From: Astropecten irregularis
Taxonomy: Eukaryota; Echinodermata; Asteroidea; Paxillosida; Astropectinidae
Assembly: GCA_963971285.1 (NCBI GenBank)
Contig: OZ020253.1
Location: forward strand, 1,488,001-1,552,000
DNA: 64,000 bases
Direction: 5' to 3'
Positions 1 through 11,869 of this stretch are shown here, one piece after another. A model generated the notes under the pieces. That model worked only from the letters and a program-made list of their open reading frames with translations, made no database searches and was not told the origin of the DNA. How positions within the stretch are numbered: position 1 is the first letter of the stretch; each line of letters starts with the position of its first letter. A program made the translations under genes and the position numbers.

Positions 1-708
1 TGTAATTTCTTCCCCCTACCCAGACTTCTCAAGGCTTTCTTGATGTAGATCAAAGTACCCTACAGTAATCCCTTAGGGTAGGGGGCAATATTTGTTGCCA
101 TAGTTGAATGCCACTGGGTTTTAACTCCAGCCTAGAGGCATCTTCCTTCCTCAAATGAATTAGTAACGCTGATTTTCTCCGCTTGCCTGGCAGCTAAATG
201 TATTTTTTTTTTTTAAGAAAAAATTGACAAGAAGCAAAAAACTCCCCATAAAATCACTGTAAAAACATCAACATGTGTATGCATTCAAGTGTGAAAGAGC
301 ACAGGGTTGCTTAACATGAGGAACGGGCCTGGGTGTTATTTATGAAGGGGCCGTGCAAGCTAGCCCTGGGGCTGGTAGAAGGAGGGGTCCATGAACATCA
401 TTAGAAAATCAAATTGTCTCATGGGGCATATTTTCCCCCGAGGGCAAAAACACAGAGGCAGAGAGTGTAAGAGCTTGAGTATTAAAGTCCATTTGTCAAA
501 GGAACTGTCGTTGGGTGATTTCTTTCGGTTTTAAAGTGGCCGGTCTCACCCTTCACAGCTTGCTGTGACTATGAGTTACTTTCTAGAAATACAGAGTTTG
601 ATCTTTGCGGCATGAACATCATATTCTCAAGTTGATGTGTCACGCCTGTCTAGGTTTAGTGGTGATAATCATGGGTATGAGATCTCTTTTGTAAGTTTGT
701 AAGGATTG

Positions 709-1094
709 TTAGAGTCAGAATCAGCCTCCAAAGCCCTGTCCGCACGCTGGGTACTTTACCCAATTTAAGTCCAGTGCAGATGTCTCAAGAAGTCTTCCTC
801 TCAGTTACTTTTCCAGACCTACACGGGTATTTTTACCGGCCAACTTCTGCCCAGCAAGAATTCCCAAGACACTTTACCCAAGACGAAAAGTCCAGTGCGG
901 ACAGTGCCAGTCGGGTAAACTCATAAGCCTAGTATTGTCAGCTCGGTAATTCTTCCGTGCGTGCACGGTTAAGTTACCCATGAGTTACCTGAGTCAAAAG
1001 TCCAAGTGCGGACACCGGTTATATTTGCCCATTTTTCATTTACCCATTGGCTCGGTTAAATCCCCAGAAAGAAAAGTCCAGTGCGGACAGGGCT
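709..1094. repeat. Inverted-ended repeat, tandem copy 1
   Basis: A roughly 386 bp unit that is repeated directly after itself. Inside it the ends are inverted repeats: AAAGCCCTGTCCGCAC near 729 and GTGCGGACAGGGCTTTA at the right end. The motif AAGTCCAGTGCGGA recurs several times within. Both copies carry the same interior order, including TTCCTCTCAGTTACTTTTCC and CCGGCCAACTTCTG. It looks like a non-autonomous DNA transposon that was duplicated in tandem; the element class is inferred. Confidence 0.7.
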
Positions 1095-1484
1095 TTAGAG
1101 TCAGAGTCAGCCTCTAAAGCCCTGTCTGCACTGGACTTTTTGGGGCAAAGTTACTGAGACACTGGGTACTTTACCCATTTTAAGTCCAGTGCGGATGTGT
1201 CAGGAAGTCTTCCTCTCAGTTACTTTTCCCGACCCATGCGGGCATTTCTACCGGCCAACTTCTGTCCAGCAAGAATTCCCAAGACATTTTTCCCAAGATG
1301 AAAAGTCCAGTGCGAACAGTGCGAGTCAGGTACCCTAATGAGTCTAGTATTGACAGCTCGGTAATTCTTGCACGCGTTCACGGTTAAGTCCAAGTGCAGA
1401 CACTGGTAATATTTGCCCATTTTTCATTTACCCATCGCTCCGTGAAACCCCTGGAAAAAAACAAAGTCCATTGCAGACAAGGCT
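1095..1484. repeat. Inverted-ended repeat, tandem copy 2
   Basis: Second copy of the unit at 709-1094, in the same orientation and immediately adjacent, starting TTAGAGTCAGAGTCAGCCTC. It differs by scattered substitutions and small indels, for example a shortened stretch around 1385-1400. This copy is therefore not a fresh duplicate. Confidence 0.7.
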
Positions 1485-3030
1485 TTAAGTCTGAGCAATA
1501 TGCTCTGTTTGTCTTCCGTTGGTACTGATTAGGAGTAAGCCAGATGCAGAGATTTCACTTCCTAGTTTGCATCGGGCAAGGTCCCACAGACAAGCGAAGC
1601 TTCTGTTTGGTACACCCGTCAAATTAAACCTAATACACCTTATCACAATCCCACATAACCTTGGAGAACACTCTTCAAGATGTAACCTCAAGCTTCCTGG
1701 TCGTTACCCGATCACCCACCTCGCAAATCTACAATTTTTGGTATCAAAAAATTAAATTGCAGTTTCCTGAAGTGAGGGAGTGCAGTAAAATGACAGGTCG
1801 CTTTAATAATAAAAAAGAATGAGTGACACCCTTGCCTCGTTATGCACGTATGATTTCTCCCATCAGTCAAAAAATATTTCCGGTGACCCACCCTTTTGAA
1901 GGAGAGCGAATTGTGTACATAATGTGGAGACACTTTGGTTTGGGTGTTCGGGCGGCCCCTGTCTGTCACTTGTGTCACAGCGGCAAATCAGAATGTTGTC
2001 TTTTATTGCGGATTAACTTCTGGAACTGCTGCTTTTTCGCACCCGAATGACAGATTTATACCGTCTGTGCCAATACACCGATAGTCCAAAGTGCTTTGAC
2101 TTCTTCTTCACAAGACTTGTCAGTGACAAGTGCATCGGTGCGTGTGAATCGCGGCTGCAACACCCTGCATAAAATGCAGTTATACACCAAACGCTTTTGT
2201 CCGCTTGTGAAATAACCTAGTGGAGTAGTCCCGGGACAAATTTTTACTAGTGACTCATACTCAAAACACTAAATCAATTCCTGGTTTGGGTTTTTTTTTT
2301 ATCCGTAATGGTTGATTTGATTTGAAACGACAGTTATTAAGTCAGATTGAGATGGGTTTTTTTTTTTCTCACTTCTTGGTTTTCCCTGGCTGGTGTTATT
2401 ATTTGTTGATTCAGAACAAAAGTGTGGTATCATCGTAAGATGGTCTTCGGATTGTATGTACAGGCTTTCTAAGCTGAGTTAATATTAATTCAAGTGTCGA
2501 CAGCAAAACAGAGTCAAGTCAGAAGAAGAACAATAATGTAGTTGGTGTAGACATGAAGAGCTATATCCTTTGTATAGCTCCATGGTGTAGACAACTCATT
2601 GCAAAATTATGTCCTAGGTGGCTATGTGAATTCCACTCACTTGGATCATTCTATTCTTGCTGGTAGGCTTCCTTTATGCTTAGCGACTGTATTTACGCTA
2701 AGCAGGTTCTTGTACAGACTGGGCTTGACTTGACTTGAAGAAATCCTGTCCAGAAGTGGGACTTTAACCCTAACCCTCAACACCTATCACACAAGGCAGA
2801 AGCTGCTTACCACATATTACCACAGTCTCCAAAGGGGTACTGGATCATATGTAAACCACGCATTACCACACAAATCACACTGTGGTGTATTGTGGTAATC
2901 AGGATACCACACTTACCACAGGAAAAAAATTGTGATTAACAGGAGGGTAAGGATTAATACTTGATGAATTAGAATGGTTAGATTGCCTCACTAAGTGTCC
3001 GTCTTTCTTTCTTTTTTATCATGTTTACAG

Positions 3031-3128
3031 GGACGTTTGGCCGTGGTGGAGGTCGTGGAGGTCGCGGTGGTGGTGGCCGAGGAGGAAGGGGTGGAGGCGG
3101 GGGAGGAGGCGGTCCCCCATCGCGTTAA
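3031..3128 (+). CDS. C-terminal exon of an RGG/glycine-rich RNA-binding-type protein (partial)
   Basis: After the acceptor TTTACAG the open frame encodes about 32 residues, nearly all Gly and Arg in RGG and GRGG units starting TFGRGGGRGG, then a pure Gly run and PPSR before TAA at 3126-3128. The exon begins with the last two bases of a split codon. RGG tails of this kind bind RNA and are arginine-methylated in proteins such as GAR1, LSM4 and other snRNP or snoRNP factors. The tail alone cannot say which; LSM4-like or GAR1-like are my best guesses. The rest of the gene lies left of the window. Confidence 0.6.
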
Positions 3129-4550
3129 TCACATGTGTACATAGAAAATAGTGGTATTTTAATTCAAACCAGCTGTGGAATTTCAGTACAGTACGTTATC
3201 AAAGAGACTGGGGTCAGAAGCGGGATCAGACATCCCGACCGACCGTGAGGATGTCTCCTCACATGTAATGTTATTTTGAGAAGCAGCAAAGCAGTGACCT
3301 CATTTGATCAGACGGGGAATCCGTGATAAATCATCCCTCCAGAAAGATCCTTGCAAAGACACTACATCATCATGCCTTCACTCATGTTGTGAAAAGAAAA
3401 AACGAGGAAAGAAGATTAAAAGAAGTTGATGCCCTCGATTCTATCATTTTTCTTGTTTTGCCCGCAAACTCCCCAGCGAGATCTGGGAAGCCGGCGCATT
3501 TTTGTAATGGTTTGCTTCTTGAGTTACTGGTTTTGAAATCTGTGAGAAGGCGATCCGTATGTCCTAGAGGTTGATGACACTCCCCGACAATAGTCTGATG
3601 TCTTGCTCGGCTCCCGTCTGTCAGAGATTGCAAGGAACCCTGCCGTGCCGCAGATCAGGCGCTGAAAGAGAAAGCCAAACCCCCCTGGTGATGTCAAAAG
3701 AAATCCAAGCGGACTCCGTCAGGGCTCCGTCAGAAAGTTCTTCTTCGCTGTCACATCCATGTTTTCTTTTTTTCTCCGCATGACACCCTCCTACACCAGA
3801 AGTCTTAAGAGTGTATTTTTTCAAGGACTGTGTCCAACAAGTTTTTTTGTTTTGTTTTTGGCAAGTTCTTTCTTTCTCGGAATGTTTTTGAAAATATTCT
3901 CGATAACATCTCAGCTGCGGCAGTCTGTTGAGTTTTATTCCTTTCTCCAAAACAAAAGAAGACCCGTTGCCGGCCTGAAGTTTATGAAGTGTCGCATACC
4001 AGTCTATGATATCTCTGGATGGTATTTTTAGAGAGGATGAATTGAAAATGAAAACTTTTCTGAGGGTTTAGAGGGAGGTTGGGTTTGGGGGTAGGTTTCC
4101 AGCAGAGCAGAGGGGTTTTGTGTGTCAATCGGTGAAGATTTCCCAGGCTTCCTGTTGTGGTCAAAGAGGATTTGCAAAGTTTGTCTGGGAGCGACACTTG
4201 TATGGGTTAACTTTAAAGAAGGAAGTTGATCAGATGGGATTTAAGTTTAAGACAGATTTGAAGGAGTTAAATTTCGGAATGCCAAACCTGTTTTCTGTTG
4301 TTTTGTGTCAATATCATTTTAGCTTGCTGAAATGATATCGACACTAAACAACACAATTAACATAACCTCACCTCCCCCCTCTCCCCCACCCTCCTCCCCC
4401 CTCCCAAAAAAGTTTAATCTTGGGCTTGTGTTTTGTTCTATCCCAATGGAGGTCATTTGTTATCTTAGTAACACTGTTTAAGTGATTGGTTTTATTTGGA
4501 AACTGGATAGGCCTATATCCATGTTGAAAATTTGAAGAAAAAAAATAAAA
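3129..4550 (+). other. Probable 3' UTR and downstream flank of the RGG gene
   Basis: Non-coding sequence after the stop at 3128. Candidate polyadenylation signals are ATTAAA at 3415-3420 and AATAAA at 4544-4549, and I cannot tell which is used. A C/T-rich low-complexity run lies at about 4371-4404. Short ORFs here look like chance frames. Confidence 0.4.
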
Positions 4551-4773
4551 GTAAAAGAATCCTTTTTTTCTTTATGTTGTTAAAAAAACATAATGTCAGA
4601 AGTAAGGAAAAAGAAAGAAAAGATTTGTATGATTGATTTGGATGAAAGATATGTGCTTTGTTTTTGGCACCACATCGGATGTGAAATTTTGAGCTATTTA
4701 TGTAAATTAGGATAATTGTCATCTTATTGGGGAAACTCTGTCCATTGTTATTTGTTTGAAGTTTCTATTACCA

Positions 4774-5016
4774 GGGGCTAATTTCATGGAGCTGCTAAGC
4801 ACAACAAAATTGCTTAGCACAAAATGTCTTGCTCAATAAAACAAACCACCATCAATAATTCCATTTGATATTCATGGTTAGCGAACAACAGCCAAAGAAC
4901 AATCACAAATGATAATTTGTGGAAACACATGGAAATTTGGTTGTTATAATACTGTTTTGGCAGAAATGTCATGGTTAGCAAATTTTTGTGCTAAGCAGGG
5001 CTGTGATATTGGCACC
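4774..5016 (+). mobile_element. Family C foldback MITE
   Basis: Starts CCAGGGGCTAATTTCATGGA and ends with the diverged complement. It has inner inverted GCTTAGCACAAAA motifs and the family middle CAATAAAACAAACCACCAT. About 240 bp, no ORF. Six other copies with the same layout occur in the window. Confidence 0.75.
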
Positions 5017-5176
5017 TGTGGCTGAGGTAGCCCTGCAGTAAGGATGTGTCTGAAATCTTTAGTTGTTGCCACAAAAACTTCAGCCGTTTCCAACTTTCCA
5101 CAATGTTGTGCCATATTGCCAACTGATCCAGATATTTAGGACATGGCCCTACCCAGTTACATCTTTCCAAGTTCAA

Positions 5177-5315
5177 GGGTCGATTTCACCAAACTCATTG
5201 TAACTTACTATCAATCATAGGATTTATGATGCATTGCAGCCCTACGTAGGATACAATGCGTTATCCTTCTTAACTCGAGTTGCGATCAATCGTAGGGCTT
5301 CGTGAAATCAACCCC
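5177..5315 (+). mobile_element. Family D MITE
   Basis: A 139 bp element that starts GGGTCGATTTCACCAAACTC and ends CGTGAAATCAACCCC. Internal ATGATGCATTGCAGCCCTAC and GGATAC are shared with copies at 16217, 42935 and 48232. The short inverted ends and lack of coding point to a non-autonomous DNA transposon. Confidence 0.75.
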
Positions 5316-5734
5316 AGGTGCAAGACTAAGGAGGGCCCCAGACAAACCCAGAGGTTATTTCTCGCTACTTTTGGGAGGTTTTTTGGGGGAGTTACTGTCA
5401 AACTAGGTAATTGAAAGAATGATTGATTATGGTAATTGTCCACTGAATGTGCTGGGCAGACAGGCACGTGTTAGATCCAGGCTACTCAATAAATCACGCA
5501 GAGAATGTTATGTTTATGGCCATTGGTTTGTAGGGAAAAACCATCTGACCCATAGCCCTATGCATGTTGTTTTCCCTCTGATGTTTGAATATACACCCGC
5601 ATATGGTAGTTGTATAAACCTCTAATGATTCAGGTTTTTACTTTCCACTGTACACATACTTTTTGCTTAGCCCCTTTCTGTAGACAATAGGCCAAATTCT
5701 ATTGCATGCCTGGAAATCGAGGTTCGTCTTACTT

Positions 5735-5880
5735 GAAGGTAGTATCATACTTTGGTTTTTATCAAAGAAATATAGATTCATGGGCAAAAATATCAAAACA
5801 GATACAGTAACAGTCATCAGTGAAAATGTTAGTCCCATACGGTGCCCATTTTTTGAGCAAACAGCCAGAGTATTTCATTT
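5735..5880 (+). mobile_element. Family A MITE, truncated copy
   Basis: Begins AAGGTAGTATCATACTTTGG and matches the left part of the family up to the TTTTTGAGCAAACAG segment. The match then stops, so the right two thirds is missing. Confidence 0.7.
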
Positions 5881-6616
5881 AGTAAGTTCATTTTACTTAT
5901 TTGATAGTGCTGAATCCAAATGCGTGCAAATGGTGAAAATGTGGGCAGATAAAATATTGTTTAGTATAGTTGCTACTAGCAAGTTAAGACGAAACTGCAC
6001 ACTACAGGTTTTGGCCCATGGCCTATTTTGCAAGCTTAAGCTTAGCCTGTTGAATTTCTGGAAATAGGACCCCTAAAATAAAGTCAATATCCTTAATTGG
6101 TCTTCGGAATTCCCTTTTTTTCCCATATACCCTCCTTCCAAAAACGAAACGGCGCCAATTTGAAAGAATATACAAACATGGTATGGCTTGCAGAAACTCA
6201 GCCTTACTATTTATGTTTTCACAGCAATGCACCTTTATCCCTGGAGTAGAATCACCATAGTTACCAGACACCTTATTAACTTACCAATGTTGCCTCTAAT
6301 TCCAACCAAGTCTCCTTTTTCCCGCCCAAAGGGGAGGTCAATGGTTCTAGATTATTCAAAGATCATTATCAGATAATGAAGGCGTGGAAAAGCAAAGTGT
6401 GTGTATACAGTAGCTACGAAGAAAGCTAGGAAAACACCCAGCAAGGACGAATTTGAGCGAAATTTTAGGACTCAGTCTTGTGAATAGCACATGGCCATGT
6501 GTGTAATCATCATTATAGGGAACCTTGATCGATCCATGGATTCCTATACCTCTGATCAAACCATTTAAAATAGCACTGGAGTGGATATTGTTTCTGTTAT
6601 TTTTACAAATAGCATA

Positions 6617-6975
6617 TTAAAGGTAGTGTATCATACTTTGGTAAGAAACCAAAACAGAAATGTTCACAGATTTACGTATAACTTACAGGGTATAAAGATG
6701 GTGGTGGTAGAAACATACCGTTAACATTTTTCTGCCTGAAATGGTGTGTTTATCCAGAAATTAGTAAACCAACGACCGAAAATCTTTTAAAAGATCAAAA
6801 ATAAAAGAGAAAAGACTTAAGAAATCATGTGGCTGTTTTTCACTGTTTTCTCAAAAAGTTGGCACCATATGGAACTGAAATTTTCACAGATGACTGTTAC
6901 TGTATCAGTCTTGATATTTCTGCCCATGAATCTGTATTTCTTTGATAAAAACCAAAGTATGATACTACCTTTAAA
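6617..6975 (-). mobile_element. Family A MITE, near-complete
   Basis: About 359 bp between TTAAAGGTAGTGTATCATAC and GTATGATACTACCTTTAA, which are terminal inverted repeats of roughly 24 bp. The interior contains TTCACAGATTTACGTATAAC and CAGGGTATAAAGATGGTG, shared with all family A and B copies. No ORF, so it is non-autonomous. Confidence 0.8.
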
Positions 6976-7430
6976 AGGGAGACTGTCTCCGTAAGGTATC
7001 AGCTACATTTGAAACTTGAAAGTCAAATTTTGCTGTCCATATTTTGATAGAAGACAGAGAATGCTCTCATTAATATTATGTACATGTGTCAATTATTCAA
7101 GTTCATTGGTTTGGAGGATCGGTTTAGAAATAGGTAAGTTTTGTGCAGACCCTATGGGAAAGTCTCCTAAGTACCCATCCTCAGTTATTTATTATTATCA
7201 AAAGCACCTAGCTCTAACATATTGTACAAACATTGCCCCAATTCTCCCACAGTAAACAATTTACACACACTCCTTCTTTTTGGCAGATAGGCCTATTGTC
7301 CCAGTTGTGAGAAGAGAAATGGAAAAATTGATTAGGCCTCCTTTTTGCGATGTTTCTTTTTTATTTGGTATTATGACGATGTGAATAAATATTTACATAC
7401 TTTCTTTGTAATTTGTGCTGTGGTTGTATT

Positions 7431-7615
7431 CTTTTTTTTTAAGTCATTGAAAGGTGAACAAAGAAGAATTGAATGGAGCAGGATTCGAATCGGCGACCTT
7501 CTGAATACCGTACAGGCGCTCTACCAAATGAGCTTTCCAGCCCTTTGCTGGTGGTGTCCCAAATAGTCAATTATCTTTGTTTGTTTGGCAGTCAGAAGCC
7601 ATGAAACCACGCACA
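7431..7615 (-). mobile_element. tRNA-derived SINE
   Basis: On the minus strand a tRNA-like head is visible: an A-box-like GCTCATTTGGTAGAGC and a B-box-like GATTCGAATCC with tRNA-like spacing. It is followed by a tail ending TTTCAATGACTT and a short A run (T run at about 7431-7440 on the plus strand). Tail fragments recur at 20045-20150 and 51848-51915, and its leading part recurs at 38041-38105. The family was not named from memory. It is not a functional tRNA, because the arms do not pair well. Confidence 0.7.
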
Positions 7616-8572
7616 TACAGGCAATTTTGCAGCAAGTAACCTCGGATCTTTGAAATACACTTTTCTTTTTATCTTTTACTTGCAAAGGAAAGTATGACCA
7701 TGAGATCAAAATTACAATTTATCAATTTATCTTCTTCTATCCAAAGTCCTACAGCAATACCTGACAGTGTGTCCTGGGGTTGTGTCAAGTCATTTTGATA
7801 AAGGCACAAGTATCAATCATTTTAATGTCAATTGATGAGCATGTATATGTAATGAATTGCAGCAAAACTTTACATTTGAATTTTGGAATTTCACGAAAAT
7901 GCCTGGCTGATAATACTGCATAAAATGGTCAATGTTACATTTTGTTGAACTATACGAAGCTTGCACTCAAGTCTCAATATACAGTATTATATAATTAAGA
8001 CATGATTTGCTGCTAATTAGCTAAGCAAGTTTCCCGTGCTTAGTAGAAATATATACACCTGACAGTTTTGGCGGCGGTCTGTTTGTCCGTCATCTTATCA
8101 GTGTGTCTGAATCTCCCCTAGGTGACCCTAATGGTTTCAGAGATAGATGATACGGCCCGAACCTTATCCATAAATATTTATCTCAGTTTAACAAGTCCGG
8201 TGTTTACTTTGGTGACGAGAAGAGCGTACAGAGACCGGTGACTCGTGGGTGATCCTCGGCCAATGTAGTAGGGGGAGGCCCGCTCATCGTGTGGGAAGTT
8301 TTGGCGTTTTGTCGTGCTAGATTTCTCCCGAGGAAATAAAAGGCACTGTCAAAATATTTGCGCCCTCTGCGTCTTTGCTTTCCTTTTCTAACCTTTGCAC
8401 TTCCACTTTTTTTGGAACCCTGGCGATTATTTTGCTCTTAGAAAGTACCGCGAACTCGAATAAAGGTGGACCCAATTTGCATAAACTTGTTTTCCCTTCC
8501 TAAACTTGTAATTAACTGCTGCAAGCCTGCAAACTGATCATCAACCAAAAATAATGACCTGAAATAGTTTGA

Positions 8573-8630
8573 TAAAACTAAACAAGGCTTTGAGAAAGAT
8601 CCTGCTAGGATCGAAACGACATGCCATCCC
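8573..8630 (+). repeat. Family E fragment (hammerhead-like module)
   Basis: Contains GGCTTTGAGAAAGATCCTGC, the hairpin GATCC-TGCTA-GGATC, then GAAACGACATGCC. It is a single short copy of the module that is arrayed at 9583-9905. Confidence 0.6.
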
Positions 8631-9582
8631 AATTATGGGTATTCCTCCTTCCTAATTAGGCCTACACTTAATTCTGTGGTGCTAGTGTCTTGGTTTCGTG
8701 TCGTATTTATGCCAATTTCCTCCAATTTGGTTACAAACCAAGCTATTTGAGGAAAGGGTGTGTCCTATTGATGTTTTGATACGTCAAACCACAGAGTAAG
8801 GTACACCAAAAAACTAAGAATATGGAGCACCAAGATTTGTGGGCGAACTGGCACGGAAACACTCATGGGTGAAAAAGAACGATTCAACGGGGTGCCGAAT
8901 CGGGTGTGACAGGGTCTGTCCCGAAAGATTGAACCATAAAATTCGGTTGATATGTTTTGGTCCAGTTTGTCAGGGCGTTTTCCGGTCTCCACCCTGTTTG
9001 CCGGCGTTGGCGCCTGTTCTCAAAGCCGCCCCCGTGGTACATCTCGGTCCCCAACATTTATTTTTACAAGAGAAATCGCGACGCTTGGCTTGACTTGACT
9101 GAGTTTTCCCCTGTACCGATGTAGGAAGCCGGCTTCCTGTCCATCAGCACCCGAGCAGGGCTGGCCTAGCTGGCTCGGCCGCAGCCCCGGACAGGAAATA
9201 CAGAAGTGGTAATTTATTGCCGTTTTTATCGTCGCTGTTGACCCACCGGCATTTTATTGGTTTGGCCGTAATAATTGGCGTGCGCGTACTCGGTGAGGTG
9301 AAAAGGCAAGTTATGAGGACATGAAGTCACCGTAACGAGATCACAAAGTCTCTGAGATAATACGGGATGTTTCCTTGGACCTTGGGTCGTCCTACTTTGC
9401 AGGAGAGCTTTGTATGGAGGAAAAACAGTTATCATTTTTGTCTGTGATGTATAACCTTCCTGACAAGTTGCAGAAATTGATTTCACAAGCATAACTGTGT
9501 TATGCACACTCATAAAAGAATGGAACATCTTCTTAACTATCAAACACGGGCCAATGCTTGCATGTTCTTGTCCTCTTGTCAT

Positions 9583-9905
9583 TTAGGCTTTGAGAAAGAT
9601 CATGTTATAGGATCGAAACGTCAGACCCTCCTAACTCCAAGCTCAGTTGAATTTATCTCGTTGTCCTCTTTTAATTTAACATTTCAGAAAGATCCTGCTA
9701 TAGGATCGAAACGTCAGGCCCTCCTTTATCCAAGCACTTGAATTTATTTCATTGTCCTCTTGTCATTTAGCCTTTGAGAAAAATCCTGCTATAGGATCGA
9801 AACGTCAGGCCCTTCTAACTCCAAGCTCTTGAATTTATATCATTGTCCTCTTGTCATTTAGCATTTGAGAAAGATCCTGCGAAACGTCAGGCCCTCCTAA
9901 CTCCA
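9583..9905 (+). repeat. Family E tandem array, four units
   Basis: Four direct units of about 75-95 bp. Each has TTGAGAAAGATCCTGCTATA or a close variant, GGATCGAAACGTCAG, CCCTCCTAACTCCAAGC and TCATTGTCCTCTTGTCATTT. The last unit has lost the right arm of its hairpin. See the finding on hammerhead-like layout. Confidence 0.75.
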
Positions 9906-11111
9906 AACATAAAGTAAAGTTATATATTTTATAAAAAGACGCCGAATTAAGATTTTAAAGTTGCTTTGATTATTGTGAATCGAATTTCATTGTTAGCAGA
10001 AAAAACACATGAAACGATCGCCATGCAGAAATTAACTTGGTATAACTATCGTTCCTGCAACAGCCGGGTTTGTAGGGAGCTTACATAACCGAACTTTTCT
10101 GTCACAGTAAGACATTTCTGTCATGGCTCCACGAAACTTGTCCACGCTGTGGCTACGGTGTTTTGTTTCAGTATGATTCAAAAGCAATTTATTTTCGTGG
10201 AATTACTCAACGATATTGTCTACAGTCAAGTTTCGCTCATGCACCTGCACAAAGCAATTTGTCCGCATGAACTCTCACCCATACCGGAACCGGACCGCTT
10301 TGATATACTGCCGAAACATGTTCAAAACATTTTCTAGCGAAGAAAAACAAGATTAGCTTTCCGTCAGGGTTTAGTCATCGGTTCCTCCCCTCTGTTTCCG
10401 CCCATCTCATCTTCCGGATCATCCACTGTTTCCTCTTGCAGTTGGATTCTGAATAATCTCTTTTCAGAAACCTCTTCAAGTCCTTACCCCGTTATCCAAT
10501 GCCAAGATACGGCGGTGCCTTTGATGGATACTCGGCGGGCGATCGAAGGCCGCGGTCGGTGCGCCTCCGGTGCCGAGGTCCCGCTCCGAGTCACGGTACA
10601 TTGGATTTTTTGGTTTTGCCCACGAGCCCACGGGCCCATTTCAATTATAATAGCGTATCTTCAACATCACGAACCGTAAAGTAAACCAAGTAGCGTGATA
10701 TGCACATCCCACAGCCACAATACAAACACAATTACCTACCAATAAAACAATTTACACAAAGGGGGACTCTATTCTTCACCAGATACCGGGAAAATTATAA
10801 CAAAAGCCAACAAACCAACCAAAATAAGGTCGTTTTCTGACAAAACTATTTACAGAAAAACAAAAATTCACGAGTGAACTTGTTTTGCCCCATGGTAAAT
10901 GAAGGGATGGGAAAATTATAACCTACGCCAATAATATTTTCTTTAGCAAATTTTTTTTGGGTACTGATTGATGTTTACAAAAGGTCAAAAGCAATAAACA
11001 GACAAATATGCGGTGCATGTGAAACTAATAATGATTAACTACAGGAGTACAGGACAAATTTTAAAGCTTATAAAACTAGAGCAAAGTTCATAGGCAATGT
11101 CATACAATGTC

Positions 11112-11380
11112 ATATCTTTACAGATTTACCTATAACTTACAGGGTATAAAGATGGTGATGGTAGAAACATACCGTCAACAAGTTTCTGCCTGAAATGCTG
11201 TATTTATCAAGAAAAGAGTAAAACCAATTGACCAAAAACAATTCTGTTCTCAGGAAGATCAAAACTCCTGTAAAAAGATTTTTTAAATACCGTGGGCGTT
11301 TTCACTGTTTTCTCAACAAGTGAGCATCGCATGGGACTGGAAATTTCACAGATGACTGTTACTGTACCTCTCTTGATATT
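11112..11380 (-). mobile_element. Family A MITE, truncated copy
   Basis: Matches the family interior from TTTACAGATTTACCTATAAC through CAGATGACTGTTACTGTA. Both outer ends are missing. Confidence 0.65.
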
Positions 11381-11869
11381 TTTAAAGTTTAAAGTTTAAA
11401 ATTTGTCCAGAGAAAGAATGATTCGCCTTCAAGGTGATCAGGTTTTGCCTGTCGCCATCACTGAAGGTCATAGCAATAATCAGCACGAAACAAAGTGGTA
11501 TCTAACTGTGCATGTTTGTTCGTTGAATGTCCTTTATACACACACTGGTAACTTTAAACCATTATGGTCATAATATTATTACCATATTGAAATCATTTGT
11601 CCTGAATTCCCATGGCCCGATTTTGACCATCTGTTGACCAGGATGTTTTTGATTTTACGTGTTTACTTTTTTATTTTCATTTTGGAGACACCGTGCTGTT
11701 TTTATTACAACATGCAGTTCGGCCTTACACTAATTTACATCACGAAATATGTGTGCAGGGTCACGATTGGGTAAGATATTACGCAATATCATATTAACCG
11801 TGGCGATTTTACCGTGATAAAGTTCAGTGTTGACGGCTATACTGCTCCACGCACTATGCTGTTTCGGTC

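Larger units (their letters stand above)
1..3030 (+). other. Intron upstream of the RGG-protein last exon
   Basis: No coding exon was recognised here. It ends in a strong acceptor, a T/C-rich run followed by TTTACAG at 3030, so it is read as the last intron of the gene ending at 3128. It contains the tandem pair of 386 bp elements at 709-1484 and a weak TTACCACA-rich patch near 2810-2930. The rest is unremarkable AT-rich sequence. The window begins inside this intron, so its true length is unknown. Confidence 0.6.

Noticed and set aside
709-1484. CRISPR-like array from the repeated AAGTCCAGTGCGGA motif
   Set aside because: Spacing is irregular, the motif occurs in both orientations as transposon-like ends, and the context is animal.
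2760-2790. Telomere-like CCCTAACCC repeats
   Set aside because: Only about two units in ordinary sequence; not a telomeric array.
7480-7555. Functional tRNA gene on the minus strand
   Set aside because: A- and B-box-like motifs are present, but the acceptor and anticodon stems do not pair and the unit has a SINE tail and A run.
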